The notes under the pieces: model-generated
Told to the model about the DNA's origin: nothing
Seen by the model: the letters and a program-made list of their open reading frames with translations, nothing else
The model's database searches: none
Part shown: in pieces, positions 46,001 through 56,549 of the stretch
How the letters are laid out: every line of letters begins with the position of its first letter
Numbering within the stretch: the stretch's first letter is position 1
Made by a program: the position numbers and the translations under genes
Assembly (NCBI GenBank): GCA_964030475.1
Contig: CAXIPT010000012.1
Span: 1,039,640 to 1,103,639 of the forward strand
Reading direction: 5' to 3'
Source: Tethya wilhelma
Lineage: Eukaryota > Porifera > Demospongiae > Tethyida > Tethyidae
DNA: 64,000 bases

Positions 46001-47421
46001 TTAAGGCTACTTACACAAACATGTATTTACCTGTATGTTATATAATGTTCAATGCAGGAAGAATTCACTGAAATGATAGCTACAGCATCTTTTAGATTCA
46101 ACACATGGCGGTCCAAGCAGTTCTCTGTATGATAGTTTAGTTACATTTCCTTTCTTCTCTGTGTTAAATCACACCATCCATGCCTTACCTGATACATTCA
46201 GCTGTCCACCTTTGAACCACTTAATGGAATGAGTATTGACAGCACTAGAATTCACAGATACAGAGGGTTTCATCCACTTTACCAATTGGGTCATCTTTTG
46301 CCAAAAGATTTCAGGATACTGAATACTCTCCTCGTACATTTCCTCATATAGGTTATTGTTTCTGCAGATCTGTAAAAGACAAAAACAGGAGATCATTCCA
46401 TTAATTTTCTGTCAGTAAACGATTGCATGTACATGTATAATAACATTAATCTTTGCTTTNAATTCTTACCTCCAATGCTATCATCAAGATCAGTGTCATC
46501 AATGCCATTATCATCAAAGTCACTGGCCAAGAAAGGGTCCTTCTGTAAACAATACAAGGATATACTATGTATACCATAGCAAGGGTAGGACAAGACCATA
46601 CCTGCTGTACTAACACCCACGACCAGGATCAAAATTTTTATCTGTCCAATTTGATCGTACAGAATTTGACATTTGACCCAACTAAAATGTGCTGGCTGTA
46701 GCTAGTGACCATTGACCGTTGATTGAAAGCGAGCAATTGAGCTCTCTTGACCCTTGATGAGGCCAATTTTTGTTGCATCTCATCTTGATCCATCCAGGTT
46801 ATGGGTGTTAGTACAGCGGGTATGCATGGTCATGACCACCCCTTGCATAGATAGGAATCAGAGGAGGTACAGCAGCCTTGTATCATGCTGAGCTGGCATT
46901 TTAGCACATGTGTACTTTTTACCCGTACAATTTGTACATCACACTAGGAGCTTAAGTAGTAAAATAATCACGTGCACTAAAAATGCCAGCTCAGCATGAC
47001 ACACACGGCTGTACGACACAAGCGTGCCTTTAATTTGCTGAGCTGGCAATTGGGTGCACGTGATCAACTCTCCATTGCGGACACATGATTGGAATGTAAT
47101 TAACAGACTTGCCAGCTCAGCAAAGGCACATTCATGCCATACCTCCTCTGGATAGGAATAATACAGGCTGTGGATACTGCACCAGCTCCGTAAACTAAAG
47201 CTAAATACATTGTAGTCAATGGCCTCGGTTATTTAATTTGCTGTACTGGCAAAATCTGGATACTATATATTACACAACTCTACAATACAAAAGCAATAGG
47301 AAAGTATACGGACTGCCGGTATCTATACACAGCGAATAATAAACCATGTGTCTTACATGCAGTCAACAAAACATCACGTTCGCTTATAGAAACTACAGAA
47401 ACATACCTCTAAGTCTCCCAT
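37010..47421 (-). CDS. ACS-6: divergent synthetase-like, no Death fold
   Basis: Exons: 47421-47407 (MGDLE), 46542-46470 (acidic, [15 protein letters not shown]), 46369-46189, 46124-46031, 45875-45729, 45668-45616, 45552-45377, 42403-42242, 41221-41083 (duplicate 39839-39701), 40499-40362 (39117-38980), 40280-40188 (38898-38806), 40016-39907 (38634-38525), 38448-38334, 38030-37846, 37758-37641, 37479-37331, 37273-37010. A short acidic N-terminus replaces the Death and middle domains. A3 reads [12 protein letters not shown], losing the phosphate-binding loop. A5 is DTYGQTELGG, A8 is [13 protein letters not shown], and A10 keeps lysine in LKTLSGKR. The exon with [12 protein letters not shown] has an in-frame TAG (45632-45634). 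The phase between the second and third exons does not close, and a contig joint (46460) lies in that intron. It is a pseudoenzyme or a pseudogene. Confidence 0.6.
38505..39885. repeat. Contig-end overlap in ACS-6, left copy
   Basis: It is nearly identical to 39887-41267 at an offset of 1382 (differences such as atgtttgtag/atgcttgtag and tacgtacgg/tacgcacgg). It ends at the single n at 39886. It contains four ACS-6 exons. Confidence 0.9.
39210..39637. mobile_element. hAT-like MITE candidate
   Basis: The left end is CAGTGTTTAATTTTAAAA. The right end complements CAGGGTTTTATTTAGGAA. The interior has the ctgggggcatgcccctgcagg motif shared with the elements at 61243 and 6243. The terminal repeats are imperfect and no clean target duplication is seen. 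The contig-overlap copy is at 40592-41019. Confidence 0.45.
39887..41267. repeat. Contig-end overlap in ACS-6, right copy
   Basis: This is the second version of 38505-39885. It continues to the right into repeat DNA, as expected of a genuine contig. Confidence 0.9.
41268..41769. repeat. Dispersed repeat, reverse of 1832-2280
   Basis: It shares cctaactgacttacttgaaaa and tacgtacgtacgtacg, and ctctcactaacagattacc, with the block at 1832-2280, and with 17030-17490 including the caaaccagtctct segment. It lies in an ACS-6 intron. Confidence 0.6.
41770..42170. mobile_element. Foldback MITE with ~109-bp arms
   Basis: Positions 41770-41878 and 42062-42170 are essentially perfect inverted repeats beginning AACAAGTAGTAAAAATTTCA and ending TGACTACTTCATTTTT. 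The spacer is about 180 bp, with no open frame. The near-perfect arms imply recent insertion or correction. A single diverged arm exists at 16335-16450. Confidence 0.85.
42530..43135. mobile_element. MITE (ttaaggttacg family), copy 1
   Basis: The ends are TTAAGGTTACG and its exact complement CGTAACCTTAA; a TGAATATGAATAATTCATG-type subterminal region repeats at the other end. The 154-codon open frame at 42618-43082 lies wholly inside and resembles no protein I know. Confidence 0.75.
43190..44020. mobile_element. Dispersed element, reverse copy of the 62797-63415 family
   Basis: It begins at a palindrome CCCAGTACGGTAGTACTGGG and runs colinearly, in reverse, with 62797-63415 and 12600-13320. 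It is interrupted or expanded by the CTT microsatellite. The same palindromic end occurs at 51998-52035. Confidence 0.65.
43408..43519. repeat. (CTT)n / (GAA)n microsatellite
   Basis: About 37 uninterrupted CTT units. Read on the minus strand they make a poly-glutamate open frame, which is not a gene. Confidence 0.95.
44085..44390. mobile_element. Foldback element
   Basis: 44090-44190 and 44280-44390 are inverted repeats (aaaacattggaaatgtaatgag versus cattacatttccaatgtttt type, with CTCAAACAGCCATTCTATCT). Single arms recur at 12370-12480 and 56740-56870. Confidence 0.65.
44523..44624. mobile_element. Small MITE
   Basis: It is about 100 bp. The left arm (TATACAGTGGCCAAAATATC, then GGATTTTAATTTAACG) is complementary to the right arm (TTAAATTAAAATCC, then AATATTTCTGGCTATATACG). 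The ends are similar to those of 22409-23020. Confidence 0.7.
44717..45351. mobile_element. MITE (ttaaggttacg family), copy 2
   Basis: It has the same termini as 42530-43135: TTAAGGTTACGGG on the left and CCCGTAACCTTAA on the right. Subterminal ATGAATATTTAATGAGCA is repeated inversely. Both copies sit in one ACS-6 intron. Confidence 0.75.
46880..47150. mobile_element. Double foldback repeat
   Basis: Two inverted pairs share the core GCTGAGCTGGCA. The first is 46882-46913 with 46970-47001, the second 47024-47050 with 47105-47130. It lies in the first ACS-6 intron. Confidence 0.65.
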
Positions 47422-47847
47422 ATCTTGATTTGTACATGTAATTTTACTCCAACATCAATCCAAGATCACTTCAAGAACGTACAAGGCTAGCTGTGCTCGA
47501 TCAGACAATTTCAGTGTTTCATGAGATGTGGTTGTTGTGTAGTAGATATACACATTACAGAGGTCGTTTGGAAATGGTCGTTAGTACGCAGATCTGCAGA
47601 ATATTATCTGAGCTGAAATACTGACCATTACCTAACCAGCTAATAAAATTAAATCACGCAATACTATTAAAAATTGAACAAACAAACACAACACACAGTG
47701 TGTAGCAAGTTTAGCAATGTCCTGCAATAGATAGCAAGCAGACTATCTGTGCAGAACAAGTCTATCATGTACTTGTCCATCATCATTGATCATATATTCA
47801 AAAACCAGAGAGGAAGAGTTTGCCATGAACCTTGAATAGCCCCAGTG

Positions 47848-47900
<53 letters not shown>

Positions 47901-50536
47901 NNNNNNNNNNNNNNNNNNNNNNNNNNNNNNNNNNNNNNNNNNNNNNNNCTGTACGCGATCGCCGTACAAGGAGAGGCAATATGCACGAATAGAAAGCTAC
48001 TGTATGAAAGCGCTTGGATTAGACAAGCGTGTACAAAGCTTTGGCTTGCTTTTCTGTCTATGTGCTGTAGCAAAATTTTGAGATTAGTCAGCTTATAAGT
48101 CAAAGAAAGCACCAAATAAAAATTCATTTTTAGTGGCAGCTGCCTTGCTCATAAATATTCGCTACGGTTTGTTGCACAGCATAGCAACTGTCCTCCGTGT
48201 TAGCAACTAAGTAAAAATGAACGAGGCTGACATTGCTGTCTATATCTCTGCAACAGAAGCAGCTCCACCCCTCAAATTTTGCATGGAGCATGCTGAGATG
48301 TAGCGCATCACAGCCGTGCAAGAAAAAAATTTTCGCGCAAAAACGCGAATTAAACTAAAACCGCATTTTACTCCAAAAACAATAATTTCCTAACCGGCAC
48401 GTTTTCCCTTGACAGGTCACAAATATGGCTCTAAGAACTTTAGCTACTTCTTTTCTGGCTGTTTCTCTTGTGTTGTTTTTACTTCCATGTGCTTGGCCAC
48501 CATTTTGTTTAACTTCTGGGTGGAAATTAATTAAGGATGCGTTCTTGTAGACTGAATGTCAAGACTCTACCAAGAAAATCTGTTGCTAAAGTAGTAGATG
48601 AGTACAATTGTCGTTTTGGGCGGGCACTCGTTCCACTTACCTCTTAGTGTAAGCAAATTCCTCTGCTTCTCCAGAATTTTAACAAAAAGTGGAGCCCACA
48701 TAGTCAAAAGAAAACATATCTTGAAGTGTTTTCATTGACAGCATGCACAAACTTACCTGCAGAAGAGAAAAGCCAGCACAGACTTCAAAATTGTACTGCA
48801 TGCCATTCTCAACACCTGTCGCTGACAAGAACTTTTCCCAGTAAACAAGGGAGAAAATGCTTAAAGAGCAACTTCCATCAATCACAAAGATTTGTCTTCT
48901 CCAACAACATGTGGGAGGAAGGTGCTCAAAGAATTAAATTTCATTTGTCAAAAACAATTTCATGCTACTGCACAAACAGTACTCTCTGAAACTCCTCGAT
49001 CTATACTGGTTGTAAAACCCTTCAGTCAAACAGGTCAGCATGAAAACAGCCAAATAGTACATTCAACAAAAAATGTGATTCAGGAAGCAATGGATGACTG
49101 CATTACAAACAGTTATGGTTAATAGAATTAGCTAGCGGAAATTTGACAAAATTCGTAAGTCTGATTCACTACAAGAAGCTCAGCCTGACAGTCAAACACC
49201 AAATCGAGTACATGGTTCAAGTTTCAGAGTTATCGTGGCCAGACCATAAAGGAATATTTGAAAGATAAAAATATACCCGCCGCAATGAGAGTCCAACTTC
49301 ACTCATCTAAAATGAAACGCAAAACCTTACCTGGTGGTGTGCCATTTCCTATGCATTGTCCTTGAGCTATACACAAGAAGAAGTTGATTGACCAAATGCA
49401 GTCTGATGACAATACAACCATTGATGTTGTTCCGACTACTACAGACAGTTATGCCTATGATGCAGAGCAAGGAACAGTATAAGAAAGAACTTCCGACAGT
49501 GTATGCCAAAATGATTAGTTTTACCAAGATTAGGAAAAAATTGCTGCGTAAACATGAACTATTGGGATTAATGCGTAACAATGTTGACGGTAGTAACATG
49601 AATTGTTATTTGAAAATTTAGCATGACCATTCGACTGTAAGAGGTCATGGTCACTTGTTGGTGTTGATTTCAGTCATCTATGATTCATCGCTATATTACA
49701 CTTCTCAGGAGGTCGAAGAAATGCAGAAGAAAAATTGACGTACAAAGTATTGTTGAAGCTCCTGAAGTTCACATATTTGGTAGATGCTCTTCATCTATTG
49801 ACGATCATGCTCTCTATACAAAGTGTCGAAACGAATGTATTGCTGAGTTAAGTTCCCCGTTGGAATCAAGTATGGATTAACTGATTACATGCTCGCTTAA
49901 ATTTTAAATTAATTACGTCATACCGCGAAGATTAAAATTCAAATTTCAAGAGCAACGCATTATTCTTGTATTTTTTTTTTACAAAGACAGGTTGGACTCT
50001 GTTTCTTTTATGAGACAGCTAAGCAACTTTTATGCTAACTATGATGCAAGCCTCGCTGCTCTAGTGTAGCTTTTAGCTGTAAAAAAAGAGCCAAAGTATG
50101 GAAGGGTCTAATCGTCCAATGCGGTAAAATTTTTTTAGCATCTTAGGCTTTTTTTTTTGGTAGGCAGCAACACTTACAAAATCGATGCTATGGCTATATA
50201 GCTTAACTATCCCTGCACCTATGTAGCAACTTTGAAGCTTGTCCTTTGAAAGGCTGTAGAGAAAACGTCAATCTAAACATCACAATCATGATCGCGTTGA
50301 TTGACCAGCCACTAGGGAGAGAAAGTTAGCCACTTAAAATTTAACCCCTTTTCTATCATGTGATCAGTTTGAGATTTAATTTTTTTCTCTGTACCGTCCA
50401 GAATCTTTGTCTGTGCTCTGTGTCCCTCGGGCTGTGTTAGTGTACGCCAGGAGATCCAGAGTGATGAAGATCAACCCTGAACATTCAATGCAGGTAAACT
50501 TATAAAAATAAGAGGTAGTTTAAGTTCTATGGCTTG
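47422..50536. other. No recognised gene; TG microsatellite and N gap
   Basis: A (TG)n tract at about 47849-47900 runs into 48 undetermined bases (47901-47948). 48125-48330 shares a repeat (ttgcacagcatagcaac; gcagctccacccctcaaatttt) with 52080-52260 in reverse, and weakly with 58975-59080. Open frames at 48726-49122 and 49388-49880 show no family I recognise. Confidence 0.5.
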
Positions 50537-51091
50537 TATAGACCTTTTCCACGCACACGGGAAAGTAGCGCGAAACAAGTGGAAGTGACATATTTTGACA
50601 CTTTATGACAGGTTATGACACAGGCCACGCCCATTGGTGGGCAAGCGAATGGAATTTTGTACTGGCTGAGACTGGAGGCTAAGTTTAGTGCTAGCTCAAG
50701 AGCCTTCTACTGGAAATAGAAGCAGCAAGCCAGCTAGATAAAACATGGAGAAGGGTCCATACAAACTTTGAATAGCAACAAATCCGAGAAAATAGCACCA
50801 CATTACATAAGCATGGAAAAGCCACCATGAACTGGACTTACTGGTGTTTCAGATCTATACAAACATTTTGAGTGAGCCAACGAGAGTTCTAGTGAAGTAT
50901 GAGTTAGTCTACAATTACCCGAGAAGTTGGCTGAAGCATCCTTCCTCACTGAAGTGCTCTTTTCAAGTTTGGCAGTATCACTACTGTACAAATTTGCCAA
51001 CCAAGGGGCGTGTCCACCATCACAATTCGTCATGACACGTCATTCATCTCATTAAAAAATCGCTACTGTTCCCGCGTGGAAAAGGTCTATA
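50537..51091. mobile_element. MITE with TATAGACCTTTTCC ends
   Basis: The left end TATAGACCTTTTCCACGC is complementary to the right end gcgtggaaaaggtctata. The TATA at both outer ends may be the target duplication. The length is 555 bp, with no transposase. Confidence 0.75.
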
Positions 51092-52968
51092 AACTACATA
51101 TAAAATTTGTGATAGGGTGTTATGTAACCTACAAGTCAATATCTTAAGTTATTGAGTCAAATTGACAACAGCTTACTTACTTGTTTTTTTTTTATTCTAG
51201 TACACAATACAGTTGATGTCACCATATGGCTGACATCAATACATTGTACTGTGAGACACCACAGACTATAAGGCCAAGTTCAGGTTTTTGCCTGCTGTCT
51301 ATGTTTGTGCATGGCTGCTATGATGCTCTTCTATTTACTCAGTTAAAGGTTAGTTTAAGTTAAATTAGTCGTACAGAATGATTTTTTTCTTGGTAGAAAA
51401 GCTCATGTTGCATGTTGCTTGTTTATCTCATCATATGCATAGTGTTATTGTGAGTTGGCTTGTTCCGGGCCCAGATTCCTTTTTTGTATATGTTTTCATA
51501 TTTAATTTTGCGAATGAGCTAGGAGGAGCCTGGGAAAGCAGCTGTAAATTGTATAGTATCATCTGTACTAGTTCTTAGCCTGTCCCAGCCTATATACATT
51601 CATACACTCAAACCTCCAAAATGGACGCTTTGGGGACAATATAAATTCAGTTTTTTTGTCCTTTGTGGAGAAGTTGTCCTCTTCTCAGAGGTTCTGTTTG
51701 TAATGCTTCAATATACAGAATTGGAATTTTGGGTAACCGAGAATCGTCCACAGTCGGAGGTTCTACTGCATGTAGCTATAATTGTAATAATCAGGTTCTT
51801 TTAGTACTAGTTATATAATAATCATTCTGTTTCAACTTGCAGGTGGAGTAGGATGAATATCTAGCTGATAGAGGAATATCTTTTGGAGCATCTTACCTCA
51901 ATCCCACAATGTTATAAAAATTAATATTGTTGTAGCATATTAGTGCATTCATGATATAGCTATGTTTCACTACCAGTGAACTTGCATCTCAGTAAATTCC
52001 CAGTACGGTAGTACTGGGTACATAGGAATGGCACGCGTGCCCCATTAGCGCAATAAAAATATTCACGCGAATGGGTTTTGCGCTACATTTTAGCATGCTC
52101 CACACAAAATTTGAGGGGTGAAGCTGCTTCAGTTGCAGAGATATAGACGGTAATACCAGCCTGGTTCTTTTCTATTTAGTTGCTAACACGGAGTTGCTAT
52201 GCTGTGCAACAGACCATAGAGATTATTGATGAGATAGGCAGCTGCTGCTAAAAATGAATTATGGTTCAATGTAATTTCTGCTTTATAGGCTTTTTTTCAC
52301 AGAATTTGGTTACAGCACATGCACAGAGAGATCAGCTAAAGCTTCTGATATGATTCAAGCGCCCACATAGAGCAGCATTAATTCTACTCATGGGTGTTGC
52401 CTCACCCTATATGCGATCGCATACAGGTTATTTTGAGGCTTATCTTAGTTCCTAGAACTTACTCTACCTAGAATCTACCACTTTACTAGCAAGCGCTTAC
52501 CTCCACGAGTCCAGTAGCCTTCTCCTGGGTCTTCTTTCCTATAGCTACTCGCTTCTCACTTAATAATTAAACTGGTCACGTGGCTGTTTGTGGCATGTAC
52601 TGTATACGATCTAATTATGATACGGAGCATAATACAGACCGCCCATAGTTTACCTAGCAACAACTTTACAACCGTTTTTCTAGGAAGCCACGAGTGGAGG
52701 CAGGGCTGTTTGCAGCAGCTATATCTGGAAAACTACTATAGCAAATTTTGACATATGCTTCCTGAGAAGGCCTAGATATACGTGGAATAGCTAACTCAAA
52801 ATTTGCGGAAATTCCCAAACGTCAGATTTTCACTTGACAGGTCACATATATGCACATGCACTAATTTACACGGGTGCCTGTAAGCTAGTGTATCTATTTA
52901 GTAATTTAATGGTCAAAAATTATAAATACATCAGTCCTGATGTCTTCAATTACATGCAATTTTGTATA
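51092..52968. other. Repeat-bearing intergenic DNA
   Basis: No gene is seen. It contains the hairpin element 51461-51537, and 51997-52260, which joins the palindromic cccagtacggtagtactggg end to the repeat seen at 48125-48330. Confidence 0.5.
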
Positions 52969-53660
52969 CAGTGCTTCCAACTTAGTCAGGGAAAATTTTT
53001 ATTTTGTACTTATATTAGTTTTTAGTGACTCAAATACCTTCAGATAACCTTGAAACCTCTTAAAAACTTGAAAAATGCAAAAAAAATAATTTTTTTTTAG
53101 TATCACAGCAATACAAAATTTTGGTGGGTGTGGTCAATTTTGCAGTAAATTTTTGACTTTTTTGACTTTCCTGCAGCGTTTTGAAGCTATGCAAAATTAT
53201 CTCACAAAACAAAGTAGATAGCCATGAAACTACATGCACTTAGAATGCATGTTTGCAGTATTTTCTCTTAACGGAGCTTAGTTCGGCTGTATTGTGCCTA
53301 AGCATTTTGCACCTCAAAAAACAGGTTTTTGCAAAAGTGCGCAAGTATACTTTGGAGTTAAAAGACGGGACTTATACCAAAAGGGAGCTCAATGCAGTGC
53401 CTACCCATGGTTCAAAGCTTTTTTCTTAACTCGAAGCGGTTTGCTAATAATGTGCCTAAGCAATTTTGAAAACCACTGCAACAAATGAAGCCATATCACG
53501 CACAGAAAGTGGTGCCACGCCCCCATGTTCCTGTCAAAAGATCCCAAGTGACTCTTGTTTATGTTTGTATAATCAAACTGCAGCTAACTTGAACATGGTT
53601 TTGTTAGAGATCAAAAAATGTAGATAAACAAGAATTTCCCTGACTACGTTGGAAGCACTG
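52969..53660. mobile_element. MITE with CAGTGCTTCCAAC ends
   Basis: Inverted ends run CAGTGCTTCCAACTTAGTCA on the left and tgactacgttggaagcactg on the right, one mismatch in about 25 bp. It is 692 bp with no coding signal; the open frame at 53294-53488 lies inside it. Confidence 0.75.
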
Positions 53661-53814
53661 TATGTGTCCATAACATTCTACTAATTAGTATTCAAATATT
53701 CGTTGTAATTCATGTAACTAAACATAAGTTTAACAACATGAGTAAACCATGTTGTATTATAAGCAGTTGGAATGCATTCTACTGTTTTGTAGCTTGTGTT
53801 AGGTACAATGAGTC

Positions 53815-53850
53815 CAGGGTTTTAGCCAGGATTAATAAGAAGGATGGGGG
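53815..53850. mobile_element. Possible left end of the hAT transposon
   Basis: CAGGGTTTTAGCCAGGATT lies 160 bp beyond the transposase stop codon and resembles the ends of the small hAT elements here (CAG-GGCGTAGCCAGGATTTT). No matching right end was found up to 57100. Confidence 0.45.
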
Positions 53851-53972
53851 GTACACATTTGTAACTTTAATTATAACGTCATGATAGATATAGCTATAGT
53901 TTTATTTACAGTATAATAACATGTATTATACTATACACAATATTAAAAATTTCACACTGAAAAATTGTACAG

Positions 53973-56549
53973 CTATGAGTTGAACAATCTACGGTTTCGA
54001 ATGGCTGACCATTTTTTAACTGCCACACTAAAATTAAATTCGGTTAGTTCAGGACCCTCAATACGAATTCTTAACAGTTTGTCCAAAGTGTTAGTTGACA
54101 ATCTGTTCCTGAGTGATGTCTTTACTTGTTTCATAGTACTGAAGCAAAGTTCACAGTCTGCAGTTGATACTGGTAACACGAGAGCATGCACCAACAGCGG
54201 CGTAGCCAGGATTTTAGAAAAGAGGGAGCAATAAAAATATTGCGCGCAAAGTGCACAGGAAATTTTGTGTGACCGGAAACCACACCCACTTAATTAGCTA
54301 GTTTTAGCTCCTCCCATTCATTAAATTGAACTGCAGCACGCGCTCGCTAGATCGAACGCTCTCTAAGTTTTGTAGCAGCAAAAAGAAAGCTTTTAAAAGT
54401 TGTTTGTATTGAATTCTGGCCAAAGATGACTGTTAAGCAGCGTTGCTAAAGTAAGTGCACGAAAGAATAGCGCATTATAATACCAAAGCGTAAATTTCGC
54501 GACTGAAAATAGGGGGGGCAAATGCCCCCTGTGCCCCCCCCCTGGCTACGCCACTGCACCAATAACTTCGAAATATTTGGAAAAAGGTCAACAATTGAAT
54601 CCCGGCTAAGCATTGCTTCTGCAAGTTGCTGCAAATTATTACACTTTTTCAAAACCATGTGGGCTTTCACAAAAGATGCAAACTCAGAATATTCTTTTTC
54701 ACAATCAGCTTTGTTAATTTCCATTGGACCACTTGTATCATAATGTTCCAAAAGAACAGTGAGATACTCTTTCGCACTGTCAGGTATTTAAAGCATGCCT
54801 GATGGATCAAAAATACTAAATGCTTCAATAATACTCACGTGAGGAAATCGTTCAGTGATATTAGTAATAACTTTGTCAACAAACTGTTGACGAACACGTG
54901 TTTCAAACTTTTCAGGTTCTCCTTCATTGACTTTGACAATAAGATCTATTTGAGATTCAGTTTCCGAATCAGAATTATCACTTTCATGATCAGCACTCAA
55001 ATCTACATCAGAGGCTTCTTTGGTTGTTTTAGAGATAAGATCCATCACTTTCTTCTTAAAACAATCTGCTGTTTCCTGCTTTATTTTTTTGAGGGTGTCC
55101 ACAGTCGAGTTTAACAGAGGTAAGACATCAATAGAAGATTTCTGAATAAGTGATTCACTGCTGATAACACTTCCTCAAGCAAGATAAGAGAAGCAAAAAA
55201 AACTGTAGGTTGCCATGACCTTATATAACCCCAAAGCAGTAGGATCACTTTGCTGATACAAAAAAACTAAAACTGATGCTAATGATCTCAAGAGAGTACT
55301 GACCACAGCTTTGTGAGAGAGCCATCTTGTGTCAACAGCTCTAGTAACCTTGAGTTGTGGATTGTTGAGTGCTTCATGTACCTGTTTTAACCTGGCAGAC
55401 CTGACTGGTGATGAATGAAAGAAATTATACAAGGTAAGAAGACAATCTTTGACTTTCTTAAGGTATTTAACATCACTTGAGGCTTGTCCACTAGCCAAGG
55501 CTAATCTATGACAAATGCAGTGGACCGAGATCATCTGACTATTAAGAGCACCCAGTCGCATAGCCACACCAGTACGACAGCCAACCATGACACTTGCTCC
55601 ATCACTTCCAAATGATGACATGTTTTCGATGCTTAGGTTTGAAGACCGAAGGTAATAATAGCATCTGTTATTGTTGCAGCCGTACCATCTTCAAGGTCAC
55701 CAATATGCAAAAAACATGACGTTAATTTCCCCTCACCTACTGCTCTTCCATAAAGGACAAGCTGCTTGAAAACACTGATGTCAATAGACTCATCAATTAA
55801 CAAACTGAAGTAAGAGCTCTTTGTCATTAGACTTAGAACATCTTCTTTTACCATCTCATTTATAACCCCAAGAAATTCGTCCACAATTTGTGGAGAAGTG
55901 TAAGTAGCATTTCGACCAACTCTTAAAGCTTTAAAATACTCACATCCAAGGTTTTCTGCCAGTTGCAATAGACTTGGGTACGTAGTCGTATGTGCGATTT
56001 CATTTTTACATAGCCAATAGATACATTTACAACATCTTTCATTTCAAGACTAATAGCATCAGACAAAGCTTTCTCAATACCACCTGCAGTAGATTCTGCC
56101 TTTGCTGAAATGGCTGCCTTGTGCATAGAACTTTTTCCATGCTTGACAATTTTGTCTTTTCTCAACGTATAACAAGGAATAGTAAGTAGACCAGCTGCCT
56201 TTACCATTTCGTGGGGTCTTTCCATACACAGAGCACACTTTACACTTTAGGCCAGTCTTACCATCATCAACTGTGCGCTCAAGCCAATCGAACTCTTTCA
56301 ACCAATACGGATTGAATCCACTTTTTCTGTGGTGGCCATACTCTTTACCGCACCTTACTGAATGTAATTTTTGTTTCTTTGGCGGAGGTTCCACGCCGTC
56401 TTCAACTTCAGAAATAGAGTCGTCACTCGATTCAACATTCGAAGCGGATTGAATACTGACTGTTTCTTCGGGTTCTGTGCTAGTTGTCCTTGTGTCACAC
56501 TACTGCTGCTACTCCTATAAAACCTTTTCAAAGACGACTGCATTGCCAT
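53973..56549 (-). pseudogene. hAT superfamily transposase, broken
   Basis: Segments run from MAMQSSLKRFYR at 56549 to the stop at 53973. An N-terminal zinc-finger-like part (FDWLERTVDD, LKCKVC, then SSMHKAA) is followed by the RNase-H-type core: LLIDESIDIS with the first acidic residue, GSDGASVMVG with the second, and HCICHRLALASG. The C-terminal hAT dimerisation region reads VSTADCELCFSTMKQVKTSLR, where the third acidic residue is expected. The reading frame is broken by frameshifts near 56390, 56220, 55960 and 55630, and by a 362-bp element at 54195-54556. The type resembles the transposase family domesticated as zinc-finger 862-like host proteins. It is inactive as it stands. Confidence 0.85.
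54195..54556. mobile_element. hAT-type MITE inside the hAT transposase
   Basis: Terminal inverted repeats are CAGCGGCGTAGCCAGG (54195-54210) and the complement of CAGTGGCGTAGCCAGG (54541-54556), one mismatch in 16. A direct repeat CACCAA flanks it (54189-54194 and 54557-54562), extendable to GCACCAA if the ends are shifted by one. Removing the element and one repeat joins KLLV to HALVLPVSTADCE in frame. It has no coding capacity. Confidence 0.9.

Noticed and set aside
4110..47421. Family taken as acetoacetyl-CoA synthetase
   Set aside because: [22 protein letters not shown] and the GRVDD region follow acetyl-CoA synthetase patterns better. Only the A10 stretch of ACS-4 looks somewhat like the other family.
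47743..48127. Open frames over the TG tract and N run
   Set aside because: Made of a microsatellite and undetermined bases.
54839..55114. Plus-strand open frame opposite the transposase
   Set aside because: Antisense shadow of the hAT transposase segment at 54788-55102.
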